Shown in pieces: positions 39,121 to 53,496 of a DNA stretch of 64,000 nt (position 1 is its first letter; every line of letters starts with the position of its first letter). The stretch is taken from the NCBI RefSeq assembly GCF_032452875.1, contig NW_026893690.1, forward strand, positions 186,001-250,000, given 5' to 3'. The translations under genes and the position numbers were made by a program. The stretch is from Bos javanicus. Taxonomy: Eukaryota > Chordata > Mammalia > Artiodactyla > Bovidae. The notes under the pieces are model-generated. The model did not search any database and was not told where the DNA came from. It saw only the letters and a program-made list of their open reading frames with translations.

Positions 39121-41637
39121 CATGATTAGTCACGTGATCTGTGCATGACCGGGCAGGTGATCAGTGTATGATCAGCCACGAGAACAGTGCATGATAGCCA
39201 CGTGATCATTGCATGATCAGTCACCAGGTGGGTGCATGATCAGACACCTGATCAGTGCATGATCAGTCAAGTTATCAGTGCATGATCAATTATGTGATCA
39301 GTGCATGATCAGCCACGTGATCAGTGCATGATAGCCACGTAATCAGTTCATGATAGCCACGTGATCAGTGCATGATCAACCAAGTGATACGTTTGTGATC
39401 AGCCACGTGATCAGTGCATGATAGCCACGTGATCATTACATGATAGCCATGTGAACAGTGCATGATAAGACAGGTGATCAGTGCATGATAGCCACGTGAT
39501 CAGTGCCTGATCAGTCACGTGATCAGTGCATGATCAGTCATGTGATCAGTACATGATCAGCCACGTGATCACTGCATCATCAATTACGTGGTCACTGCAT
39601 GATCAGTCACGTGACCAGTACACGGTAGCTACGTAATCTTTGCATGATCAGCCACGTGAGCAGTGCATGATAGCCACGTGATGTGTGCATGATCAGTTAC
39701 GTGAGCAGTGTATGATCAGCCACGTGATCACTGCATGTGATCCACTTGATCAGTGCATGGTCAATTTCGTGATCAGTGCATGATCATTCACGTGACAGGT
39801 GTGTGATCAGCCACGTGAACAGTGCATGATCAGCCACGTGACAGGTGTGTGATCAGCCACGTGATAAGTGCATAATAGCCACGTGATCATTACATGATAG
39901 CCATGTGATCAGTGCATGGTCAGACAGGTGATCAGTGCATGATAGCTACGTGAACAGTTCATGATTAGTCACGTGATCTGTGCATGACCAGGCAGGTGAT
40001 CAGTGTATGATCAGCCACGAGAACAGTGCATGATAGCCACGTGATCATTGCATGATCAGTCACCAGATGGGTGCATGATCAGACACCTGATCAGTGCATG
40101 ATCAGTCAAGTTATCAGTGCATGATCAATTATGTGATCAGTGCATGATCAGCCACGTGATCAGCGCGTGATAGCCACGTAATCAGTTCATGATAGCCACG
40201 TGATCAGTGCATGATCAATCAAGTGATACGTTTGTGATCAGCCACGTGATCAGTGCATGATAGCCACGTGATCATTACATGATAGCCATGTGAACAGTGC
40301 GTGATAAGACAGGTGATCAGTGCATGATAGCCACGTGATCAGTGCCTGATCAGTCACGTGATCAGTGCATGATCAGTCATGTGATCAGTACATGATCAGC
40401 CACGTGATCAGTGCATCATCAATTACGTGATCACTGCATGATCAGTCAGGTGACCAGTACACGGTAGCTACATAATCTTTGCATGATCAGCCACGTGAGC
40501 AGTGCATGATAGCCACGTGATGTGTGCATGATCAGTTACGTGAGCAGTGTATGATCAGCCACGTGATCACTGCATGTGATCCACGTGATCAGTGCATGGT
40601 CAATTTCGTGATCAGTGCATGATCATTCAGGTGACAGGTGTGTGATCAGCCACGTGAACAGTGCATGATCAGCCACGTGACAGGTGTGTGATCAGCCACG
40701 TGATCAGTGCATAATAGCCACGTGATCATTACATGATAGCCATGTGATCAGTGCATGATCAGACAGGTGATCAGTGCATGATAGCTACGTGATCAGTTCA
40801 TGATTAGTCACGTGATCTGTGCATGACCAGGCAGGTGATCAGTGTATGATCAGCCACAAGAACAGTGCATGATAGCCACGTGATCATTGCATGATCAGTC
40901 ACCAGATGGGTGCATGATCAGACACCTGATCAGTGCATGATCCGTCAAGTTATCAGTGCATGAACAATTATGTGATCAGTGCATGATCAGCCACGTGATC
41001 AGTGCATGATAGGCACATAATCAGTTCATGATAGCCTCGTGATCAGTGCATGATCAGTCAAGTGATACGTTTGTGATCAGCCACGTGATCAGTGCATGAT
41101 AGCCACGTGATCATTACATGATAGCCATGTGATCAGTGCATGATAAGACAGGTGATCAGTGCATGATAGCCACGTGATCAGTGCCTGATCAGTCACGTGA
41201 TCAGTGCATGATCAGTCATGTGATCAGTACATGATCAGCCACGTGATCAGTGCATCATCAATTACGTGATCACTGCATGATCAGTCACGTGACCAGTACA
41301 CGGTAGCTACGTAATCTTTGCATGATCAGCCACGTGAGCAGTGCATGATAGCCACGTGATGTGTGCATGATCAGTTACGTGAGCAGTGTATGATCAGCCA
41401 CGTGATCACTGCATGTGATCCACGTGATCAGTGCATGGTCAATTTCGTGATCAGTGCATGATCATTCACGTGACAGGTGTGTGATCAGCCACGTGAACAG
41501 TGCATGATCAGCCACGTGACAGGTGTGTGATCAGCCACATGATAAGTGCATAATAGCCACGTGATCATTACCTGATAGCCATGTGATCAGTGCATGGTCA
41601 GACAGGTGATCAGTGCATGATAGCTACGTGATCAGTT
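39121..41637. repeat. Three 37-monomer HOR units
   Basis: Starts are 39121, 39960 and 40799, each 839 bp. The first shares CACCAGGTGGGTG with the unit at 12,793. The third shares CATGATCCGTCAAG and CATGATAGGCACATAATC with 9824, 42,456 and 44,112, and has CCACAAGAAC like the unit at 2700. Confidence 0.88.
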
Positions 41638-44600
41638 CATGATTAGTCACGTGATCTGTGCATGACCGGGCAGGTGATCAGTGTATGATCAGCCACGAGA
41701 ACAGTGCATGATAGCCACGTGATCATTGCATGATCAGTCACCAGATGGGTGCATGATCAGACACCTGATCAGTGCATGATCAGTCAAGTTATCAGTGCAT
41801 GATCAATTTCGTGATCAGTGCATGATCATTCACGTGACAGGTGTGTGATCAGCCACGTGAACAGTGCATGATCAGCCATGTGACAGGTGTGTGATCAGCC
41901 ACGTGATAAGTGCATAATAGCCACGTGATCATTACATGATAGCCATGTGATCAGTGCATGGTCAGACAGGTGATCAGTGCATGATAGCTACGTGATCAGT
42001 TCATGATTAGTCACGTGATCAGTGCATGATCAGTCATGTGATCAGTACATGATCAGCCACGTGATCAGTGCATCATCAATTACGTGATCACTGCATGATC
42101 AGTCAGGTGACCAGTACACGGTAGCTACATAATCTTTGCATGATCAGCCACGTGAGCAGTGCATGATAGCCACGTGATGTGTGCATGATCAGTTACGTGA
42201 GCAGTGTATGATCAGCCACGTGATCACTGCATGTGATCCACGTGATCAGTGCATGGTCAATTTCGTGATCAGTGCATGATCATTCAGGTGACAGGTGTGT
42301 GATCAGCCACGTGAACAGTGCATGATCAGCCACGTGACAGGTGTGTGATCAGCCACGTGATCAGTGCATAATAGCCACGTGATCATTACATGATAGCCAT
42401 GTGATCAGTGCATGATCAGACAGGTGATCAGTGCATGATAGCTACGTGATCAGTTCATGATTAGTCACGTGATCTGTGCATGACCAGGCAGGTGATCAGT
42501 GTATGATCAGCCACGAGAACAGTGCATGATAGCCACGTGATCATTGCATGATCAGTCACCAGATGGGTGCATGATCAGACACCTGATCAGTGCATGATCC
42601 GTCAAGTTATCAGTGCATGATCAATTATGTGATCAGTGCATGATCAGCCACGTGATCAGTGCATGATAGGCACATAATCAGTTCATGATAGCCTCGTGAT
42701 CAGTGCATGATCAGTCAAGTGATACGTTTGTGATCAGCCACGTGATCAGTGCATGATAGCCACGTGATCATTACATGATACCCATGTGATCAGTGCATGA
42801 TAAGACAGGTGATCAGTGCATGATAGCCACGTGATCAGTGCCTGATCAGTCACGTGATCAGTGCATGATCAGTCATGTGATCAGTACATGATCAGCCACG
42901 TGATCAGTGCATCATCAATTACGTGATCACTGCATGATCAGTCACGTGACCAGTACACGGTAGCTACGTAATCTTTGCATGATCAGCCACGTGAGCAGTG
43001 CATGATAGCCACGTGATGTGTGCATGATCAGTTACGTGAGCAGTGTATGATCAGCCACGTGATCACTGCATGTGATCCACGTGATCAGTGCATGGTCAAT
43101 TTCGTGATCTGTGCATGATCATTCACGTGACAGGTGTGTGATCAGCCACGTGAACAGTGCATGATCAGCCACGTGACAGGTGTGTGATCAGCCACATGAT
43201 AAGTGCATAATAGCCACGTGATCATTACCTGATAGCCATGTGATCAGTGCATGGTCAGACAGGTGATCAGTGCATGATAGCTACGTGATCAGTTCATGAT
43301 TAGTCACGTGATCTGTGCATGACCGGGCAGGTGATCAGTGTATGATCAGCCACGAGAACAGTGCATGATAGCCACGTGATCATTGCATGATCAGTCACCA
43401 GATGGGTGCATGATCAGACACCTGATCAGTGCATGATCAGTCAAGTTATCAGTGCATGATCAATTTCGTGATCAGTGCATGATCATTCACGTGACAGGTG
43501 TGTGATCAGCCACGTGAACAGTGCATGATCAGCCATGTGACAGGTGTGTGATCAGCCACGTGATAAGTGCATAATAGCCACGTGATCATTACATGATAGC
43601 CATGTGATCAGTGCATGGTCAGACAGGTGATCAGTGCATGATAGCTACGTGATCAGTTCATGATTAGTCACGTGATCAGTGCATGATCAGTCATGTGATC
43701 AGTACATGATCAGCCACGTGATCAGTGCATCATCAATTACGTGATCACTGCATGATCAGTCAGTGACCAGTACACGGTAGCTACATAATCTTTGCATGAT
43801 CAGCCACGTGAGCAGTGCATGATAGCCACGTGATGTGTGCATGATCAGTTACGTGAGCAGTGTATGATCAGCCACGTGATCACTGCATGTGATCCACGTG
43901 ATCAGTGCATGGTCAATTTCGTGATCAGTGCATGATCATTCAGGTGACAGGTGTGTGATCAGCCACGTGAACAGTGCATGATCAGCCACGTGACAGGTGT
44001 GTGATCAGCCACGTGATCAGTGCATAATAGCCACGTGATCATTACATGATAGCCATGTGATCAGTGCATGATCAGACAGGTGATCAGTGCATGATAGCTA
44101 CGTGATCAGTTCATGATTAGTCACGTGATCTGTGCATGACCAGGCAGGTGATCAGTGTATGATCAGCCACGAGAACAGTGCATGATAGCCACGTGATCAT
44201 TGCATGATCAGTCACCAGATGGGTGCATGATCAGACACCTGATCAGTGCATGATCCGTCAAGTTATCAGTGCATGATCAATTATGTGATCAGTGCATGAT
44301 CAGCCACGTGATCAGTGCATGATAGGCACATAATCAGTTCATGATAGCCTCGTGATCAGTGCATGATCAGTCAAGTGATACGTTTGTGATCAGCCACGTG
44401 ATCAGTGCATGATAGCCACGTGATCATTACATGATACCCATGTGATCAGTGCATGATAAGACAGGTGATCAGTGCATGATAGCCACGTGATCAGTGCCTG
44501 ATCAGTCACGTGATCAGTGCATGATCAGTCATGTGATCAGTACATGATCAGCCACGTGATCAGTGCATCATCAATTACGTGATCACTGCATGATCAGTCA

Positions 44601-44950
44601 CGTGACCAGTACACGGTAGCTACGTAATCTTTGCATGATCAGCCACGTGAGCAGTGCATGATAGCCACGTGATGTGTGCATGATCAGTTACGTGAGCAGT
44701 GTATGATCAGCCACGTGATCACTGCATGTGATCCACGTGATCAGTGCATGGTCAATTTCGTGATCAGTGCATGATCATTCACGTGACAGGTGTGTGATCA
44801 GCCACGTGAACAGTGCATGATCAGCCACGTGACAGGTGTGTGATCAGCCACATGATAAGTGCATAATAGCCACGTGATCATTACCTGATAGCCATGTGAT
44901 CAGTGCATGGTCAGACAGGTGATCAGTGCATGATAGCTACGTGATCAGTT
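40799..44950. repeat. 1,657-bp series repeated in tandem (37-mer, 16-mer, 20-mer)
   Basis: Unit starts are 40799 (839), 41638 (364), 42002 (454), 42456 (839), 43295 (364), 43659 (453) and 44112 (839). The 839+364+454 series therefore occurs twice and is followed by a further 839-bp unit. The 20-mer units are fusions of monomer 1 to monomer 18 inside the shared AGTCACGTGATC, followed by monomers 19-37. The second 20-mer has a one-base deletion (GTCAGTGACC near 43,762). Confidence 0.9.
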
Positions 44951-47080
44951 CATGATTAGTCACGTGATCTGTGCATGACCAGGCAGGTGATCAGTGTATG
45001 ATCAGCCACGAGAACAGTGCATGATAGCCACGTGTTCATTGCATGATCAGTCACCAGATGGGTGCATGATCAGACACCTGATCAGTGCATGATCAGTCAA
45101 GTTATCAGTGCATGATCAATTATGTGATCAGTGCATGATCAGCCACGTGATCAGTGCATGATAGCCACGTAATCAGTTCATGATAGCCACGTGATCAGTG
45201 CATGATCAATCAAGTGATACGTTTGTGATCAGCCACGTGATCAGTGCATGATAGCCACGTGATCATTACATGATAGCCATGTGATCAGTGCATGATAAGA
45301 CAGGTGATCAGTGCATGATAGCCACGTGATCAGTGCCTGATCAGTCACGTGATCAGTGCATGATCAGTCATGTGATCAGTACATGATCAGCCACGTGATC
45401 AGTGCATCATCAATTACGTGATCACTGCATGATCAGTCACGTGACCAACATGGTAGCTACATAATCTTTGCATGGTCAGCCACGTGAGCAGTGCATGATA
45501 GCCACGTGATGTGTGCATGATCAGTTACGTGAGCAGTGTATGATCAGCCACGTGATCACTGCATGTGATCCACGTGATCAGTGCATGGTCAATTTCGTGA
45601 TCAGTGCATGATCATTCACGTGACAGGTGTGTGATCAGCCACGTGAACAGTGCATGATCAGCCACGTGACAGGTGTGTAATCAGCCACGTGATAAGTGCA
45701 TAATAGCCACGTGATCATTACATGATAGCCATGTGATCAGTGCATGGTCAGAGAGGTGATCAGTGCATGATAGCTACGTGATCAGTTCATGATTAGTCAC
45801 GTGATCTGTGCATGACCGGGCAGGTGATCAGTGTATGATCAGCCACGAGAACAGTGCATGATAGCCACGTGATCATTGCATGATCAGTCACCAGATGGGT
45901 GCATGATCAGACACCTGATCAGTGCATGATCAGTCAAGTTATCAGTGCATGATCAATTTCGTGATCAGTGCATGATCATTCACGTGACAGGTGTGTGATC
46001 AGCCACGTGAACAGTGCATGATCAGCCATGTGACAGGTGTGTGATCAGCCACGTGATAAGTGCATAATAGCCACGTGATCATTACATGATAGCTATGTGA
46101 TCAGTGCATGGTCAGACAGGTGATCAGTGCATGATAGCTACGTGATCAGTTCATGATTAGTCACGTGATCTGTGCATGACCGGGCAGGTGATCAGTGTAT
46201 GATCAGCCACGAGAACAGTGCATGATAGCCACGTGATCATTGCATGATCAGTCACCAGATGGGTGCATGATCAGACACCTGATCAGTGCATGATCAGTCA
46301 AGTTATCAGTGCATGATCAATTATGTGATCAGTGCATGATCAGCCACGTGATCAGTGCATGATAGCCACGTAATCAGTTCATGATAGCCACGTGATCAGT
46401 GCATGATCAGTCAAGTGATACGTTTGTGATCAGACACGTGATCAGTGCATGATAGCCACGTAATCAGTTCATGATAGCCACGTGATCAGTGCATGATCAA
46501 TCAAGTGATACGTTTGTGATCAGCCACGTGATCAGTGCATGATAGCCACGTGATCATTACATGATAGCCATGTGATCAGTGCATGATAAGACAGGTGATC
46601 AGTGCATGATAGCCACGTGATCAGTGCCTGATCAGTCACGTGATCAGTGCATGATCAGTCATGTGATCAGTACATGATCAGCCACGTGATCAGTGCATCA
46701 TCAATTACGTGATCACTGCATGATCAGTCACGTGACCAGTACATGGTAGCTACATAATCTTTGCATGATCAGCCACGTGAGGAGCGCATGATAGCCATGT
46801 GATGTGTGCACGATCAGTTACATGAGCAGTGTATGATCAGCCACGTGATCACTGCATGTGATCCACGTGATCAGTGCATGGTCAATTTCGTGATCAGTGC
46901 ATGATCATTCACGTGACAGGTGTGTGATCAGCCACGTGAACGGTGCATGATCAGCCACGTGACAGGTGTGTGATCAGCCACGTGATAAGTGCATAATAGC
47001 CACGTGATCATTACATGATAGCCATGTGATCAGTGCATGGTCAGACAGGTGATCAGTGCATGATAGCTACGTGATCAGTT
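44112..47080. repeat. Second copy of a ~3-kb segment (first copy 9824-12792)
   Basis: Unit lengths 839, 837, 364 and 929 occur in the same order as at 9824-12792 with a constant offset of 34,288. Shared private changes are GATCCGTCAAG, ACCAACATGG with GCATGGTCAGCC, GTGTGTAATCAG, and the duplicated monomers 10-13. Confidence 0.88.
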
Positions 47081-47737
47081 CATGATTAGTCACGTGATCT
47101 GTGCATGACCAGGCAGGTGATCAGTGTATGATCAGCCACGAGAACAGTGCATGATAGCCACGTGATCATTGCATGATCAGTCACCAGATGGGTGCATGAT
47201 CAGACACCTGATCAGTGCATGATCAGTCAAGTTATCAGTGCATGATCAATTATGTGATCAGTGCATGATCAGCCACGTGATCAGTGCATGATAGCCACGT
47301 GATGTGTGCATGATCAGTTACGTGAGCAGTGTATGATCAGCCATGTGATCACTGCATGTGATCCACGTGATCAGTGCATGGTCAATTTCGTGATCAGTGC
47401 ATGATCATTCACGTGACAGGTGTGTGATCAGCCACGTGATAAGTGCATAATAGCCACGTGATCATTACATGATAGCCATGTGATCAGTGCATGATAGCCA
47501 CGTGATGTGTGCATGATCAGTTACGTGAGCAGTGTATGATCAGCCATGTGATCACTGCATGTGATCCATGTGATCAGTGCATGGTCAATTTCGTGATCAG
47601 TGCATGATCATTCACGTGACAGGTGTGTGATCAGCCACGTGATAAGTGCATAATAGCCACGTGATCATTACATGATAGCCATGTGATCAGTGCATGGTCA
47701 GAGAGGTGATCAGTGCATGATAGCTACGTGATCAGTT
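47081..47737. repeat. 29-monomer rearranged HOR unit, 657 bp
   Basis: The monomer order reads 1-9, 25-30, 33-35, then again 25-30, 33-35, then 36-37. Counting 29 monomers with ten 22-mers gives 657 exactly. It contains a 203-bp tandem duplication. Confidence 0.87.
47292..47697. repeat. 203-bp direct tandem duplication (nine monomers)
   Basis: GATGTGTGCATG starts at 47301 and again at 47504. The nine monomers 25-30 and 33-35 are repeated back to back, including the uncommon GCCATGTGATCACTG in both copies, so the event is recent and happened after that substitution. Confidence 0.88.
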
Positions 47738-49413
47738 CATGATTAGTCACGTGATCTGTGCATGACCAGGCAGGTGATCAGTGTATGATCAGCCACGAGA
47801 ACAGTGCATGATAGCCACGTGATCATTGCATGATCAGTCACCAGATGGGTGCATGATCAGACACCTGATCAGTGCATGATCAATCAAGTTATCAGTGCAT
47901 GATCAATTATGTGATCAGTGCATGATCAGCCACGTGATCAGTGCATGATAGCCACGTAATCAGTTCATGATAGCCACGTGATCAGTGCAAGATCAGTCAA
48001 GTGATACGTTTGTGATCAGCCACGTGATCAGTGCATGATAGCCACGTGATCATTACATGATAGCCATGTGATCAGTGCATGATAAGACAGGTGATCAGTG
48101 CATGATAGCCACGTGATCAGTGCCTGATCAGTCACGTGATCAGTGCATGATCAGTCATGTGATCAGTACATGATCAGCCACGTGATCAGTGCATCATCAA
48201 TTACGTGATCACTGCATGATCAGTCAGGTGACCAGTACACGGTAGCTATGTAATCTTTGCATGATCAGCCACGTGAGCAGTGCATGATAGCCACGTGATG
48301 TGTGCATGATCAGTTACGTGAGCAGTGTATGATCAGCCACGTGATCACTGCATGTGATCCACGTGATCAGTGCATGGTCAATTTCGTGATCAGTGCATGA
48401 TCATTCAGGTGACAGGTGTGTGATCAGCCACGTGAACAGTGCATGATCAGCCACGTGACAGGTGTGTGATTAGCCACGTGATCAGTGCATAATAGCCACG
48501 TGATCATTACATGATAGCCATGTGATCAGTGCATGATCAGACAGGTGATCAGTGCATGATAGCTACGGGATCAGTTCATGATTAGTCACGTGATCTGTGC
48601 ATGACCAGGCAGGTGATCAGTGTATGATCAGCCACGAGAACAGTGCATGATAGCCACGTGATCATTGCATGATCAGTCACCAGATGGGTGCATGATCAGA
48701 CACCTGATCAGTGCATGATCAGTCAAGTTATCAGTGCATGATCAATTATGTGATCAGTGCATGATCAGCCACGTGATCAGTGCATGATAGCCACATAATC
48801 AGTTCATGATAGCCACGTGATCAGTGCATGATCAGTCAAGTGATACGTTTGTGATCAGCCACGTGATCAGTGCATGATAGCCACGTGATCATTACATGAT
48901 AGCCTTGTGATCAGTGCATGATAAGACAGGTGATCAGTGCATGATAGCCACGTGATCAGTGCCTGATCAGTCACGTGATCAGTGCATAATCAGTCATGTG
49001 ATCAGTACATGATCAGCCACGTGATCAGTGCATCATCAATTACGTGATCACTGCATGATCAGTCACGTGACCAGTACACGGTAGCTACGTAATCTTTGCA
49101 TGATCAGCCACGTGAGCAGTGCATGATAGCCACGTGATGTGCATGATCAGTTACGTGAGCAGTGTATGATCAGCCACGTGATCACTGCATGTGATCCACG
49201 TGATCAGTGCATGGTCAATTTCGTGATCAGTGCATGATCATTCACGTGACAGGTGTGTGATCATCCACGTGAACAGTGCATGATCAGCCACGTGAGAGGT
49301 GTGTGATCAGCCACGTGATCAGTGCATAATAGCCACGTGATCATTACATGATAGCCATGTGATCAGTGCATGATCAGACAGGTGATCAGTGCATGATAGC
49401 TACGTGATCAGTT
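47738..49413. repeat. Two 37-monomer HOR units (839 and 837 bp)
   Basis: Starts are 47738 and 48577. The second has a two-base deletion, CCACGTGATGTGCATG near 49,138, where other units read GATGTGTGCATG. Confidence 0.88.
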
Positions 49414-50320
49414 CATGATTAGTCACGTGATCTGTGCATGACCAGGCAGGTGATCAGTGTATGATCAGCCACGAGATCAGTGCATGATAGCCACGTGATC
49501 ATTGCATGATCAGTCACCAGATGGGTGCATGATCAGACACCTGATCAGTGCATGATCAGTCAAGTTATCAGTGCATGATCAATTATGTGATCAGTGCATG
49601 ATCAGCCACGTGATCAGTGCATGATAGCCACGTAATAAGTACATGATAGGCACGTGATCAGTGCATGATCAGTCAAGTGATACGTTTGTGATCAGCCACG
49701 TGATCAGTGCATGATAGCCACGTGATCATTGCATGATCAGTCAAGTGATACGTTTGTGATCAGCCACGTGATCAGTGCATGATAGCCACGTGATCATTAC
49801 ATGATAGCCATGTGAATAGTGCATGATAAGACAGGTGATCAGTGCATGATAGCCACGTGATCAGTGCCTGATCAGTCACGTGATCAGTGCATGTTCAGTC
49901 ATGTGATCAGTACATGATCAGCCACGTGATCAGTGCATCATCAATTACGTGATCACTGCATGATCAGTCACGTGACCAGTACACGGTAGCTACGTAATCT
50001 TTGCATGATCAGCCACGTGAGCAGTGCATGATAGCCACGTGATGTGTGCATCATCAGTTACGTGAGCAGTGTATGATCAGCCACGTGATCACTGCATGTG
50101 ATCCACGTGATCAGTGCATGGTCAATTTCGTGATCAGTGCATGATCATTCACGTGACAGGTGTGTGATCAGCCACGTGAACAGTGCATGATCAGCCACGT
50201 GACAGGTGTGTGATCAGCCACGTGATAAGTGCATAATAGCCACGTGATCATTACATGATAGCCATGTGATCAATGCATGGTCAGACAGGTGATCAGTGCA
50301 TGATAGCTACGTGATCAATT
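49414..50320. repeat. 40-monomer HOR variant, 907 bp
   Basis: Three monomers (68 bp) are duplicated: TACGTTTGTG occurs at 49,681 and again at 49,749. 839 plus 68 is 907. Confidence 0.88.
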
Positions 50321-50684
50321 CATGATTAGTCACGTGATCTGTGCATGACCAGGCAGGTGATCAGTGTATGATCAGCCACGAGAACAGTGCATGATAGCCA
50401 CGTGATCATTGCATGATCAGTCACCAGATGGGTGCATGATCAGACACCTGATCAGTGCATGATCAGTCAAGTTATCAGTGCATGATCAATTTCGTGATCA
50501 GTGCATGATCATTCACGTGACAGGTGTGTGATCAGCCACGTGAACAGTGCATGATCAGCCATGTGACAGGTGTGTGATCAGCCACGTGATAAGTGCATAA
50601 TAGCCACGTGATCATTACATGATAGCCATGTGATCAGTGCATGGTCAGACAGGTGATCAGTGCATGATAGCTATGTGATCAGTT
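50321..50684. repeat. 16-monomer HOR variant, 364 bp
   Basis: This is the last of the eleven units with the monomer 8/29 fusion at TCAATT. Confidence 0.88.
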
Positions 50685-51523
50685 CATGATTAGTCACGTG
50701 ATCTGTGCATGACCGGGCAGGTGATCAGTGTATGATCAGCCACGAGAACAGTGCATGATAGCCACGTGATCATTGCATGATCAGTCACCATATGGGTGCA
50801 TGATCAGACACCTGATCAGTGCATGATCAGTCAAGTTATCAGTGCATGATCAATTATGTGATCAGTGCATGATCAGCCACGTGATCAGTGCATGATAGCC
50901 ACGTAATAACTACATGATAGCCACGTGATCAGTGCATGATCAGTCAAGTAATACGTTTGTGATCAGCCACGTGATCAGTGCATGATAGCCACGTGATCAT
51001 TACATGATAGCCATGTGATCAGTGCATGATAAGACAGGTGATCAGTGCATGATAGCCACGTGATCAGTGCCTGATCAGTCACGTGATCAGTGCATGATCA
51101 GTCATGTGATCAGTACATGATCAGCCACGTGATCAGTGCATCATCAATTACGTGATCACTGCATGATCAGTCATGTGACCAGTACACGGTAGCTATGTAA
51201 TCTTTGCATGATCAGCCACGTGAGCAGTGCATGATAGCCACGTGATGTGTGCATGATCAGTTACGTGAGCAGTGTATAATCAGCCACGTGATCACTGCAT
51301 GTGATCCATGTGATCAGTGCATGGTCAATTTCGTGATCAGTGCATGATCATTCACGTGACAGGTGTGTGATCAGCCACGTGAACAGTGCATGATCAGCCA
51401 CGTGACAGGTGTGTGATCAGCCACGTGATAAGTGCATAATAGCCACGTGATCATTACATGATAGCCATGTGATCAGTGCATGGTCAGAGAGGTGATCAGT
51501 GCATGATAGCTACGTGATCAGTT
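50685..51523. repeat. 37-monomer HOR unit, 839 bp
   Basis: A standard-length unit with more CpG-to-TpG changes than average (GCTATGTGATC, GTCATGTGACC, GCTATGTAATC, GATCCATGTGATC). Confidence 0.87.
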
Positions 51524-51908
51524 CATGATTAGTCACGTGATCTGTGCATGACCGGGCAGGTGATCAGTGTATGATCAGCCACGAGAACAGTGCATGATAG
51601 CCACGTGATCATTGCATGATCAGTCACCAGATGGGTGCATGATCAGACACCTGATCAGTGCATGATCAGTCAAGTTATCAGTGCATGATCAATTATGTGA
51701 TCAGTGCATGATCAGCCACGTGATCAGTGCATGATAGCCACGTAATCAGTTCATGATAGCCACGTGATCAGTGCATGATCAGTCAAGTGATACGTTTGTG
51801 ATCAGCCACGTGATCAGTGCATGATAGCCACGTGATCATTACATGATAGCCATGTGATCAGTGCATGATAAGACAGGTGATCAGTGCATGATAGCTACGT
51901 GATCAGTT
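51524..51908. repeat. 17-monomer HOR variant, 385 bp
   Basis: Monomers 1-16 are followed by a 17/37 fusion (TAGCTACGTGATCAGTT) that leads straight into monomer 1 of the next unit. Seventeen monomers with six 22-mers give 385. Confidence 0.88.
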
Positions 51909-52747
51909 CATGATTAGTCACGTGATCTGTGCATGACCGGGCAGGTGATCAGTGTATGATCAGCCACGAGAACAGTGCATGATAGCCACGTGATCATTGC
52001 ATGATGAGTCACCAGATGGGTGCATGATCAGACACCTGATCAGTGCATGATCAGTCAAGTTATCAGTGCATGATCAATTATGTGATCAGTGCATGATCAG
52101 CCACGTGATCAGTGCATGATAGCCACGTAATCAGTTCATGATAGCCACGTGATCAGTGCATGATCAGTTAAGTGATACGTTTGTGATCAGCCACGTGATC
52201 AGTGCATGATAGCCACGTGATCATTACATGATAGCCATGTGATCAGTGCATGATAAGACAGGTGATCAGTGCATGATAGCCACGTGATCAGTGCCTGATC
52301 AGTCACGTGATCAGTGCATGATCAGTCATGTGATCAGTACATGATCAGCCACGTGATCAGTGCATCATCAATTACGTGATCACTGCATGATCAGTCACGT
52401 GACCAGTACACGGTAGCTACATAATCTTTGCATGATCAGCCACGTGAGCAGTGCATGATAGCCACGTGATGTGTGCATGATCAGTTACGTGAGCAGTGTA
52501 TGATCAGCCACGTGATCACTGCATGTGATCCACGTGATCAGTGCATGGTCAATTTCGTGATCAGTGCATGATCATTCAGGTGACAGGTGTGTGATCAGCC
52601 ACGTGAACAGTGCATGATCAGCCACGTGACAGGTGTGTTATCAGCCACGTGATCAGTGCATAATAGCCACGTGATCATTACATGATAGCCATGTGATCAG
52701 TGCATGGTCAGAGAGGTGATCAGTGCATGATAGCTACGTGATCAGTT
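51909..52747. repeat. 37-monomer HOR unit, 839 bp
   Basis: A standard unit between two rearranged ones, with private GTTATCAGCC near 52,638 and CAGTTAAGTGATACG near 52,170. Confidence 0.87.
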
Positions 52748-53292
52748 CATGATTAGTCACGTGATCTGTGCATGACCAGGCAGGTGATCAGTGTATGATC
52801 AGCCACGAGAACAGTGCATGATAGCCACGTGATCATTGCATGATCAGTCACCAGATGGGTGCATGATCAGACACCTGATCAGTGCATGATCAGTCAAGTT
52901 ATCAGTGCATGATCAATTATGTGATCAGTGCATGATCAGCCACGTGATCAGTGCATGATAGCCACGTAATAAGTACATGATAGCCACGTGATCAGTGCAT
53001 GATCAGTCAAGTGATACGTTTGTGATCAGCCACGTGAGCAGTGCATGATAGCCACGTAAACACTTCATGATCAGTCCCTTGAAGAGTGCGTGATCAGTTA
53101 CCTGATCAGTGCATGATCAATTACGTGAACAGCGCATGATCACTCACCTGACCAGTACATGGTAGCTACGTGATTATTGCATGATCAGCCACGTGAGCAG
53201 TGCATGATAGCCACGTCCTCAGTGCATGATCAGTTACATAAGCAGCATATAATCAGCCAAGTTATCAGTGCATGATAGCCACGTGATCAGTT
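52748..53292. repeat. 24-monomer truncated 44-mer, 545 bp
   Basis: Monomers 1-24 of the 44-mer, including the alternative 11-monomer block (53044-53292), end with a fusion into monomer 1 of the next unit. Seven 22-mers give 552 minus 7, that is 545. Confidence 0.88.
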
Positions 53293-53496
53293 CATGATTA
53301 GTCACGTGATCTGTGCATGACCAGGCACGTGATCAGTGTATGATCAGCCACGTGATCAGTGCATGATCAGCCACGTGACAGATGTGTGATCAGCCACGTG
53401 ATAAGTGCATAATAGCCACGTGATCATTACTTGATAGCCATGTGATCAGTGCATGGTCAGACAGGTGATCAGTGCATGATAGCTACGTGATCAGTT
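53293..53496. repeat. 9-monomer HOR remnant, 204 bp
   Basis: Monomers 1-3 (monomers 2 and 3 with restored CACGTG cores) are joined to monomers 32-37 (ACAGATG, GATAAGTGC, CTTGATAGCC and so on). It is the shortest unit in domain A. Confidence 0.87.
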
